A stretch of DNA of 11,352 nt from MED-G116 sp038107835 (GTDB lineage Bacteria; Pseudomonadota; Alphaproteobacteria; Puniceispirillales; Puniceispirillaceae), in the NCBI GenBank assembly GCA_038107835.1, contig JAYNHH010000046.1:1-11352 (forward strand), given 5' to 3'. The position numbers and the translations under genes are program-made. The notes under the pieces are model-generated. The model had not been told where the DNA came from and did not search any database. It worked only from the letters and a program-made list of their open reading frames with translations. Positions 5,486 to 11,352 of this stretch are shown here, piece after piece (the stretch's first letter is position 1; every line of letters starts with the position of its first letter).

Positions 5486-6553
5486 ATGAATGACGTAATG
5501 AAAAGCTCGCTGCTGGCCCTCATCGATGGCGAAATGCCCACCCCTGACGCGATCAGGAGCTGTTTTGACGCGATCATGGAGGGCGAGGTCAGCCAGATTC
5601 AGATGTCGGCCTTCCTGGTTGCGCTGAAAATGCGTGGTGAGCGCGTCGAGGATATCGCCGCCGCCGCCAGCGTCATGCGCGCCAAAGCCAGCCTCATCGA
5701 GGCGCCTGCAGGTGCCATGGATATTGTCGGCACTGGCGGTGATGGCATCGGCACCTACAATATCTCTACCGCCACCGCCTTCGTCGTCGCCGGCTGCGGC
5801 ATTCCTGTCGCCAAACATGGCAACCGGGCGATCTCGTCGAAAAGCGGGGCTGCCGACGTGCTGTCCTGCCTCGAGATCAATCTTGACTGCGAGATGGCAC
5901 TTGTCACGCGCGCCCTTGCCGAGGCCGGGGTGTGCTTTCTGATGGCCCCGCGCCATCATGCGGCGATGCGCCATGTCGGGCCGGTCCGCGCCGATCTTGG
6001 TGTTCGCACCATCTTCAATCTTCTGGGGCCACTTGCCAATCCGGCGCTTGTCCAGCGCATCATGGTCGGCGTCTTTGACCGCAGATGGTGCCGCCCCTTC
6101 GCCGAGGCGCTGGCCCAGCTTGGCACCACCCATGCCTGGGTCGTGCATGGTTCCGACGGTCTTGACGAGGTCACCACCACCGGCCCCACCCATGTCGCCG
6201 CCCTTGCCAATGGCCAGATCAGCGAATTCACCATCCAGCCTGCCGATATCGGCATTGATGAGGTCAGCCTCGATGCTCTGCTGGGCGGCACGCCCGCACA
6301 GAATGCGGCGCATCTGCGCGCCCTGCTTGATGGCGCCACCGGCCCCTATCGTGACATTGTCATCTTCAACGCCGCCGCGGCACTTGTTGGCGGCGGGCAT
6401 GCCGCCTCGCTTGCCGAGGCTGCCGCCATGGCCACCACCTCGCTGGATGAGGGCCGCGCGCGCGACGCGCTTGCCGCCCTTGTCCGGATCACCAACACCC
6501 CGATTACCCCCCCGATTGACTCCCCAAATAACAATGACGGAAAGGCTGGCTGA
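5486..6553 (+). CDS. trpD: Anthranilate phosphoribosyltransferase
   Basis: TrpD transfers phosphoribose from PRPP to anthranilate, the second step after anthranilate synthase. The 355-residue product has the family marks in order: an N-terminal helical part with MEGEVSQIQMSAFL (31-44), the PRPP loop VGTGGDG (81-87), NIST (92-95), KHGNR (110-114), APRHHAAMRHVGPVR around 154-168, and NLLGPLANP (178-186). Starts at 5432 (MPTNLLICG), 5486 (MNDVMKSS) and 5498 are all in frame. I chose 5486 because GGAT lies six bases upstream and the protein length then fits the family, but the signal is weak. The stop TGA shares its A with the trpC ATG. It is the first gene of the trpD-trpC-moaC-moeA run. Confidence 0.96.
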   Translation: MNDVMKSSLLALIDGEMPTPDAIRSCFDAIMEGEVSQIQMSAFLVALKMRGERVEDIAAAASVMRAKASLIEAPAGAMDIVGTGGDGIGTYNISTATAFVVAGCGIPVAKHGNRAISSKSGAADVLSCLEINLDCEMALVTRALAEAGVCFLMAPRHHAAMRHVGPVRADLGVRTIFNLLGPLANPALVQRIMVGVFDRRWCRPFAEALAQLGTTHAWVVHGSDGLDEVTTTGPTHVAALANGQISEFTIQPADIGIDEVSLDALLGGTPAQNAAHLRALLDGATGPYRDIVIFNAAAALVGGGHAASLAEAAAMATTSLDEGRARDALAALVRITNTPITPPIDSPNNNDGKAG

Positions 6554-7353
6554 TGGCTGACGTTCTGGCAAGGATCATCGCTGGCAAGCGTGATGAGGTC
6601 GCCGCCCTCAAACAGACCAGCAGCATGGCCGATCTCGACCGTGCGGCGCAGGCCGCCTCGCCGGTGCGGGGCTTTACCTCGGCTCTGGCCGCCGCCTCTG
6701 CCAGCGGCTATGGCCTGATCGCCGAGCTGAAAAAGGCCTCGCCCTCGAAAGGGCTGATCCGCGCCGACTTCGCACCCGCGGATCTGGCCGCCGCCTATGA
6801 GGCGGGCGGGGCCACCTGCCTGTCGGTGCTGACCGATGGCCCGTGGTTTCAGGGCGCGCCCGAATATCTGGTTGCCGCGCGCAATGCCGTCTCGCTGCCG
6901 GTTCTGCGCAAGGATTTCATGATTGATCCGGCGCAGATTGCCGAGGCCAGAGCCCTTGGCGCTGACTGCATCCTGCTGATCATGGCGGCGCTTGATGATA
7001 CGCTCGCTGCCGAGCTTGAGGCCTGCGCCCATGACTATGGGATGGATGTGCTGATCGAGGTGCATGACGCGGCAGAGCTGGAGCGCGCCTGCCGTCTCAA
7101 ATCACCGCTGATGGGGATCAACAACCGCAACCTCAGGACCATGGAAATCTCGCTTGATGTCGGTGCTGCCATGCTGCCGCATCTGCCGGATGACCGCATT
7201 GCCGTCGCCGAGAGCGGTCTGTTCGCCCCGCCGGACCTTGCCCGCATGGCGCAATCTGGGGCACGCTGTTTCCTGATCGGAGAATCGCTGATGCGCGCCG
7301 ATGATGTTGCCGCTGCGACACGGGCGATCCTCGCCAACCCTGTTGCCGCCTGA
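6553..7353 (+). CDS. trpC: Indole-3-glycerol-phosphate synthase
   Basis: TrpC closes the ring of 1-(2-carboxyphenylamino)-1-deoxyribulose 5-phosphate to give indole-3-glycerol phosphate. The 266-residue product is a full-length TIM barrel with all expected motifs: AELKKASPSKG with Glu58 and Lys60, LRKDFMID with Lys120, LIEVHD with Glu169, GINNRNLRT at 188-196, VAESGL at 218-223, and the phosphate-binding FLIGESLMR at 240-248. It is a monofunctional enzyme, not fused to TrpF as in E. coli. It starts within the trpD stop (TGATG), so coupled translation is likely. moaC follows after 63 bp with no terminator seen. Confidence 0.97.
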   Translation: MADVLARIIAGKRDEVAALKQTSSMADLDRAAQAASPVRGFTSALAAASASGYGLIAELKKASPSKGLIRADFAPADLAAAYEAGGATCLSVLTDGPWFQGAPEYLVAARNAVSLPVLRKDFMIDPAQIAEARALGADCILLIMAALDDTLAAELEACAHDYGMDVLIEVHDAAELERACRLKSPLMGINNRNLRTMEISLDVGAAMLPHLPDDRIAVAESGLFAPPDLARMAQSGARCFLIGESLMRADDVAAATRAILANPVAA

Positions 7354-7416
7354 CCGAGTGAATTCCGGGGATGACACATCCTCATGGGACAGACATTTTA
7401 ACGGAGATCCCCGCCA

Positions 7417-7893
7417 ATGGCCGATTTTACCCATTTTGACAGTGACGGTGCCGCCCATATGGTCAATGTCGGCGAGAAACCGGTTACCGCCCGCCGTGCC
7501 ATTGCCTGCGGCGAGATCATCATGCAGTCGGAAACCCTCGCCATGATCACCGACGGCACCGCGAAAAAGGGCGATGTGCTCTCGGTCGCGCGCCTTGCCG
7601 GCATCATGGGGGCGAAACAGACAGCCGCGCTGATTCCGCTCTGTCATCCGCTTGGCCTTGATCATGTCACGCTTGCCCTTGATCCCGATTCCAGCCTTCC
7701 GGGAATCCGCATTACCGCCAGCTGCGCCGTTACCGGGCGCACCGGCATCGAGATGGAGGCAATGACCGCCGCCTCGGTGGCCGCGCTGACGATCTATGAC
7801 ATGTGCAAGGCGGTTGACCGGCAGATGGTCATCACCAACATCCGCCTGACGCATAAATCAGGGGGCAAATCCGGTGAGTTCAATGCCAGCTGA
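7417..7893 (+). CDS. moaC: Cyclic pyranopterin monophosphate synthase accessory protein MoaC
   Basis: MoaC converts the MoaA product, 3',8-cyclo-GTP, into cyclic pyranopterin monophosphate, early in molybdenum cofactor synthesis. The 158-residue length matches the family. The key residues fall at the same numbers as in E. coli MoaC: Lys51 in GTAKKGD, His77 in LCHPL, Asp128 and Lys131 in YDMCKAVD. The stretch TGRTGIEMEAMTAASVAALT (107-126) is also typical. A GGAGA site (7403-7407) lies nine bases before the ATG. The gene overlaps moeA by 20 bp. moaA, its usual functional partner, is not in this window. Placement between trpC and moeA is a recurrent alphaproteobacterial arrangement. Confidence 0.97.
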   Translation: MADFTHFDSDGAAHMVNVGEKPVTARRAIACGEIIMQSETLAMITDGTAKKGDVLSVARLAGIMGAKQTAALIPLCHPLGLDHVTLALDPDSSLPGIRITASCAVTGRTGIEMEAMTAASVAALTIYDMCKAVDRQMVITNIRLTHKSGGKSGEFNAS

Positions 7894-9169
7894 GACCGCT
7901 GGCACCCGCCCGCCCCTGCTGCCGGTTGACGCGGCGCTGGCCCGCATTCTCGACGGGGTGGCGCGCACCGCGATCGAACAGCTGCCGCTGCAACAGGCGC
8001 ATGGCCGCAGTCTCGCCGCGCCGCTGGCCTCGCGCCTGACACTTCCCGAACAGGCGGTCTCGGCGATGGATGGCTATGCGGTGAATGCTGCCGATTGCCA
8101 GGCCCGCAGCCCCGATGGGCTGGCCACCCTCACGCGCATCGGCGAATCCGCCGCCGGCCACCCATGGACGGGCCAGCTTGAAAGCGGCGGGGCCGTCCGC
8201 ATTTTCACCGGCGCGGTGCTGCCCGATGGTGCCGATGCCATTGTCCTGCAGGAGGATGTCACCGCCAGCGCCGAACAGGACGGTGCCAGCATCACCCTCA
8301 CCGAAGCGCCGATACCGGGCCGCTTCATCCGCCCGGCCGGGCTTGATGTCCATGCCGGTACGCAGATTCTGGCTGCCGGCACGCCACTCTCGGCACGCGC
8401 GCTGGCGCTGGCACTCTCCACCGGCCATGCCGAGGCGGCCTTTTATGCGCGCCCGCGTATCGGCATCCTCTCGACCGGCGATGAGCTGATCAACCCGGGC
8501 GAGACCCCCGGCCCCGGTCAGGTCATTTCCTCAAATGCCGCCTATCTCAGCGCCTTTGTCACCGCCTGCGGCGCGGTTGCCGTGCCGCTTGGCATCGCCC
8601 GTGACCGGCCGGGCGCCATGCTTGACTGCGTGCGCGGTGCTGACGGTCCGCTCGATCTCATCGTCACCACCGGCGGTGCCTCGGTCGGCGTTCATGACCA
8701 TATCGTCTCCGATCTGTCCACCGGCGACCCCCTTGGTGACGAACCCGCTGCGAATGCGCTTGATTTCTGGAAAATCGCCATGCGCCCGGGCAAGCCGCTG
8801 ATTTCCGGCCGTGTTGACGGCATTCCGCTTCTTGGCCTGCCGGGCAATCCGGTTTCCAGCGCTGTCTGTGCGCTGGTTTTCCTGCGGCCGGCGATCCTGC
8901 ATATGGCGGGCGGCGCGCCCTACGCGATGGTGCTGACGGCGCGTCTTGCAACACCGCTTGCCGCCAATGACCAGCGCCAGGACTATCTGCGCGCCCGCCT
9001 GTGCCACACCGGCGGTGATCTGCCGCTGATCACCCCCTTTGACCGGCAGGACAGCTCGATGATCTCTGTCCTCTCGCGGTCTGATGCGCTGCTTGTCCGC
9101 CCGCCCTTTGACGCCGCCCGCGCTGCCGGCGATCTGGTCACCGCCCTGCCGATCCCGCCGCTGCTGTGA
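7874..9169 (+). CDS. moeA: Molybdopterin molybdenumtransferase MoeA
   Basis: MoeA inserts molybdate into adenylated molybdopterin, the last step of basic molybdenum cofactor synthesis. The 431-residue product has the MoeA domain order: SAMDGYAV (63-70), TGAVLPDGADAIVLQED (112-128), then the MoCF-like domain with ILSTGDEL (198-205), VTTGGASVG (264-272), MRPGKPL (303-309) and GLPGNPVSS (321-329), and a C-terminal beta domain. Two starts are possible. The GTG at 7874 has AGGGGG eight bases upstream; the ATG at 7883 (three residues later) has GGTGAG close by. Either overlaps the moaC end, which implies coupled expression. I kept GTG with modest confidence in the exact start. Confidence 0.96.
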   Translation: MSSMPAETAGTRPPLLPVDAALARILDGVARTAIEQLPLQQAHGRSLAAPLASRLTLPEQAVSAMDGYAVNAADCQARSPDGLATLTRIGESAAGHPWTGQLESGGAVRIFTGAVLPDGADAIVLQEDVTASAEQDGASITLTEAPIPGRFIRPAGLDVHAGTQILAAGTPLSARALALALSTGHAEAAFYARPRIGILSTGDELINPGETPGPGQVISSNAAYLSAFVTACGAVAVPLGIARDRPGAMLDCVRGADGPLDLIVTTGGASVGVHDHIVSDLSTGDPLGDEPAANALDFWKIAMRPGKPLISGRVDGIPLLGLPGNPVSSAVCALVFLRPAILHMAGGAPYAMVLTARLATPLAANDQRQDYLRARLCHTGGDLPLITPFDRQDSSMISVLSRSDALLVRPPFDAARAAGDLVTALPIPPLL

Positions 9170-9191
9170 GTCGCCCCACATTGCCGATATT

Positions 9192-9240
9192 TCCCCTTTT
9201 ATCGGGACTCCCCTTTATCGGGACTCCCTTTTATTGCGAC
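9192..9240. repeat. 16-bp tandem repeat, three copies, after moeA
   Basis: The unit TCCCCTTTATCGGGAC is exact at 9209-9224. It is preceded by a 17-base version with one extra T (9192-9208) and followed by a diverged version (9225-9240); the next bases begin a fourth copy (TCCCGG). The first unit also forms a small dyad, CCGATA (9184-9189) with TATCGG (9200-9205). The array begins 22 bp past the moeA stop. Confidence 0.93.
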
Positions 9241-9280
9241 TCCCGGCGCTGGCCTCTGCCTCCAGCCCCGGTGACAGAGC

Positions 9281-9324
9281 TCTGATCCTGCTTTTCTGAT
9301 CCTGATTTGTTCATGGATTTGTTC
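9281..9324. repeat. Two adjoining short direct repeats upstream of lexA
   Basis: TCTGATCCTG occurs at 9281-9290 and 9295-9304 (14-bp period). GATTTGTTC occurs at 9304-9312 and 9316-9324 (12-bp period). Both lie directly upstream of the lexA -35 box. The GTTC pairs are 12 bp apart, not the 11 bp of a true SOS box, so I read them as duplication rather than operator. Confidence 0.8.
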
Positions 9325-9330
9325 TTTTGC

Positions 9331-9359
9331 TTGACTCTGGTGGCGAACAATGATAGAAC
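9331..9359 (+). promoter_or_regulatory. lexA promoter
   Basis: TTGACT (9331-9336, 5 of 6 to consensus), a 17-base spacer, and TAGAAC (9354-9359, 4 of 6). The -10 box overlaps the SOS operator half-site, the expected layout for a repressed lexA promoter. A GGAG site at 9380-9383 precedes the lexA ATG. Confidence 0.75.
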
Positions 9360-9370
9360 ATACCACGAAC
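9345..9370 (+). promoter_or_regulatory. LexA-binding SOS operator, three half-sites
   Basis: GAAC occurs at 9345-9348, 9356-9359 and 9367-9370, each separated by exactly seven bases. This gives two overlapping copies of the alphaproteobacterial SOS box GAAC-N7-GAAC sharing the middle half-site. They cover the -10 region and transcription start of lexA, which indicates negative autoregulation. Confidence 0.9.
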
Positions 9371-9389
9371 ATGACAGCTGGAGAGCAAA

Positions 9390-10025
9390 ATGCTGACCCG
9401 CAAACAAAGCGAACTTCTCGATTTTCTCGTCCGCCACGCGGCCGAACATGATGTCCCGCCATCCTTTGATGAAATGCGCGATGCGCTTGGCCTTGCCTCA
9501 AAATCGGGAGTTCACCGTCTGGTCTCGGGGTTGGAGGAGCGCGGTTATATCCGCCGCCTTGCCAACCGCGCCCGCGCCATTGAAATCCTGCGCCCCGGGG
9601 GTACCACCTCCGCGCTTGGCCAGGCTGTGGCCGCCGCTGCCGAGGCGGTGACGCTGCCGCTTCTTGGCCGGATTGCCGCCGGCACCCCGATCGAGGCGCT
9701 GAGCGATCCCACCAACCAGCTTGAGGTTCCGGCCAGCATGCTTGGCAGTGGCGAACATTTCGCCCTTGAAATCGTCGGTGATTCAATGATCGAGGCCGGC
9801 ATTCTTGATGGTGACACCGTTGTAATTGAACGCGCCAGCAGCGCCAATCACGGGGAAATCGTCGTCGCCCTGATCAACAGACAGGAGGCGACGCTGAAAA
9901 CCCTGCTCAAGGAACCGGGGCGGATCGGGCTGGAAGCTGCCAATCCGCGCTATGAAACCCGCTATTTTGAGACCAACGCGGTTGAGGTGCAGGGCAAACT
10001 TGCCGGCCTGATCCGCAACTACTGA
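9390..10025 (+). CDS. lexA: LexA SOS repressor
   Basis: LexA represses DNA-damage genes and cleaves itself when stimulated by RecA filaments. The 211-residue product has the winged-helix DNA-binding domain at about 1-65 (PPSFDEMRDALGLASKSGVHRLVSGLEERGYI), a linker, and the S24 peptidase domain. The cleavage bond is Ala97-Gly98 in GRIAAGTP. Catalytic Ser132 lies in VGDSMIEAG and Lys170 in EATLKTLL, so self-cleavage should be intact. The start is fixed by MLTRKQSELLDFL and a GGAG site seven bases before the ATG. It has its own promoter and operator, 220 bp after moeA. The last codons form the first unit of a 14-bp tandem array that continues past the stop. Confidence 0.97.
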   Translation: MLTRKQSELLDFLVRHAAEHDVPPSFDEMRDALGLASKSGVHRLVSGLEERGYIRRLANRARAIEILRPGGTTSALGQAVAAAAEAVTLPLLGRIAAGTPIEALSDPTNQLEVPASMLGSGEHFALEIVGDSMIEAGILDGDTVVIERASSANHGEIVVALINRQEATLKTLLKEPGRIGLEAANPRYETRYFETNAVEVQGKLAGLIRNY

Positions 10026-10064
10026 TGCACAATCACTGATCCACAATCACTGATTCGCAAGCAC
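10009..10064. repeat. 14-bp tandem repeat, four copies, spanning the lexA stop
   Basis: Four contiguous 14-base units begin at 10009, 10023, 10037 and 10051, followed by a partial fifth (10065-10074). A representative unit is TGATCCACAATCAC; all share TGAT at the start, CA in the middle and AC at the end. The first unit is lexA coding sequence (codons for LIRNY), and the second begins with the lexA TGA stop. The array therefore appears to have grown outward from the end of the gene. Confidence 0.9.
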
Positions 10065-10090
10065 TGATATTTGCTTGCCGATCCCTCATT

Positions 10091-10112
10091 CTGGCCAGCT
10101 GCCGATGGCCAG
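10091..10112. terminator. 7-bp perfect hairpin between convergent lexA and comEC
   Basis: CTGGCCA (10091-10097) and TGGCCAG (10106-10112) are exact reverse complements around an 8-base loop. They lie midway in the 138-bp spacer between the two convergent genes. No T-run follows on either strand, so this is at most a weak bidirectional terminator. Confidence 0.35.
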
Positions 10113-10163
10113 CGCGACCGGAGCCTGACCACCTTCCGGCCTGTTTCCTGTGTCATCCCTTGG

Positions 10164-11352
10164 TCATTTCCTGCTGCCCTCACGCACGGGCCATATCCTG
10201 TCAGCAGTCACGCCGGTCCTGCGGCTGTCGGCGGGGGATGGTCTGACGGTGACTGATCCATCACCGTTGAAAAGCAGCAGGAAATTCGCGTCCCGCAACC
10301 GGCTGACGGTGAATACCGGCACCCGGCAGTCATAGCGTGGCGCGGCAAAGCTCAGCACCAGGTCAGCGCCGCTGCGACAGGCACGTGTCAGCGCCGCCCG
10401 GTGCCGGGCGACCGCCAGCGTCTGGCCGTGGCGACCCTGCAGCATGACCGGTCTGCGTCTGTCGCCAGCGTTGTTTGTCATTGTTGGTTCTGTCAAAGCA
10501 TCCGTCCCTCTGGCCGGGTCGGTGATCTCCTGTGCCAGCAGCAGGGATGCGGTGCTTTCTGTGCAATCTGACAGCATTCCATCGCGGGTGCTGGGGCCGA
10601 GTGGGGTTGCCTGACCATTTGGTCCCGCCAGCACCAGAATGGGCGTTCTGCCACGCGCGAGCAGGACTCCATCTGGTGCTGGTGTCAGCACCCACATCAC
10701 CAGCGCGCCGAGCATCACCATCACCCCGCCACAGCGGGCAACGGCCAGCCGCGCCATCCCCTGCCGCGCATCGAGCAGCGCCAGCAGCCAGCCACCCAGC
10801 CCCAGACACAGCGCCGCATAGCCGGGCGGCAGCACCCGCCAGCCGGCATAGGGCAGATCGGCAAAGAGTCGCGCCACCGCCACCAGCGCCAGAATGCCTG
10901 TCTCCATCATCCACAGGGCGGGAGCCGCCAGCGCCGCGTCAGATCCGGCAAGCTGGCCGAGCCCGACCAGCAGCCCGGCCGGCATGATCCACAGACCGGT
11001 CAGCGGAATGCCGAGCAGATTTGCCGCCACTCCCCAGATTGTCACCAGCCCGAAATGCTGCGCGGCAAAAGGCAGAGTCGCCGCCGCGGCGATCAGCGAG
11101 GTTACCAGCAGCGCCAGCAGATATCTGAGTGGGCGCGCCATCGCTGTGCGCGGTTGGTCACTGGCAGGCGCATCGCCCGGTCGCCGCAGGCGCGCCTCAT
11201 ACCACAGCACCAGCGCCGCCGTCGCCGCAAAGGACAGCTGGAAACTGGCGGTAAACACGGCCACCGGATTGATCGCTAGAATGATCATTGCCGCCAGCGC
11301 GACATTGCGCAGCGTCAGTGCCAGCCGGTCCAGCAGCACCGCCGCGATCAGC
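10164..11352 (-). CDS. comEC: ComEC/Rec2-family DNA-uptake channel, C-terminal part (5' end outside window)
   Basis: ComEC forms the inner-membrane channel through which single-stranded DNA enters during natural transformation. The window holds the last 395 residues and the TGA at 10164. The frame is open to the window edge, and the apparent GTG start near 11339 is internal. The membrane Competence domain is recognisable by INPVAVFTASFQLSFAAT, followed by several hydrophobic helices (FGLVTIWGVAANLLGIPLTG, and others). After the last helix, roughly 175 residues form a soluble tail with ADLVLSFAAPRYDC. No HxHxDH metal-binding motif of the metallo-beta-lactamase domain found in longer ComEC proteins is visible; a shortened or diverged tail is, as I recall, usual in alphaproteobacteria. 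It converges on lexA. Whether the organism is naturally competent cannot be told from this alone. Confidence 0.9.
   Translation of the reverse strand, partial: LIAAVLLDRLALTLRNVALAAMIILAINPVAVFTASFQLSFAATAALVLWYEARLRRPGDAPASDQPRTAMARPLRYLLALLVTSLIAAAATLPFAAQHFGLVTIWGVAANLLGIPLTGLWIMPAGLLVGLGQLAGSDAALAAPALWMMETGILALVAVARLFADLPYAGWRVLPPGYAALCLGLGGWLLALLDARQGMARLAVARCGGVMVMLGALVMWVLTPAPDGVLLARGRTPILVLAGPNGQATPLGPSTRDGMLSDCTESTASLLLAQEITDPARGTDALTEPTMTNNAGDRRRPVMLQGRHGQTLAVARHRAALTRACRSGADLVLSFAAPRYDCRVPVFTVSRLRDANFLLLFNGDGSVTVRPSPADSRRTGVTADRIWPVREGSRK

Noticed and set aside
5350..5493. 47-codon ORF before trpD as a tryptophan leader peptide
   Set aside because: It has one Trp codon, no ribosome-binding site, and its frame simply shadows the trpD start region.
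5417..6571. Long minus-strand open frame antisense to trpD
   Set aside because: It is a GC-driven shadow: composition is low-complexity Gly/Ala/Arg/Asp, no motifs, while the plus strand encodes a complete TrpD.
9309..9324. GTTC pair as an additional SOS box
   Set aside because: The half-sites are separated by 8 bases instead of 7, and a 12-bp sequence duplication explains them.

Overview
The window reads as a draft or metagenome-assembled scaffold from an alphaproteobacterium with moderately high GC. Two lines of evidence support this. The order trpD-trpC-moaC-moeA-lexA, followed by a convergent comEC, is typical of that class. The lexA promoter also carries the alphaproteobacterial SOS operator (GAAC-N7-GAAC) instead of an E. 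coli-type box. I cannot place it below class. Two runs of exactly 100 N (1195-1294 and 3426-3525) divide the window into three contigs.

Contig A (1-1194) holds rplM-rpsI on the minus strand behind a strong promoter. rpsI is complete except for its last base and stop codon. Contig B (1295-3425) holds trpG on the plus strand. Convergent with it is a DMT/EamA-family transporter gene, frameshifted at a run of four GACAG-type pentamers and preceded by a short overlapping leader ORF. Contig C (3526-11352) starts with metY on the minus strand. A 597-bp spacer follows, then a tightly packed plus-strand run trpD-trpC-moaC-moeA, then lexA under its own SOS-controlled promoter. The last gene is the C-terminal part of comEC on the minus strand.

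TrpG, TrpD and TrpC are three parts of tryptophan synthesis: glutamine amidotransferase, anthranilate phosphoribosyltransferase and indole-3-glycerol-phosphate synthase. MoaC and MoeA act early and late in molybdenum cofactor synthesis. MetY makes homocysteine by direct sulfhydrylation. LexA is the SOS repressor. ComEC is the DNA-uptake channel.

I see no new defence or mobile system. The structure that gene content does not explain is a recurring pattern of short imperfect tandem duplications, mostly at gene boundaries: 5 bp x4 in the transporter; 15 bp x3 upstream of metY; 16 bp x3, a 10-bp repeat of period 14 and a 9-bp repeat of period 12 upstream of lexA; three SOS half-sites at 11-bp period; and 14 bp x4 running from the last codons of lexA into its 3' spacer. 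Both assembly gaps also border repeats. The pentamer run is the best candidate for a functional on/off switch. The contig order around trpG deserves checking.
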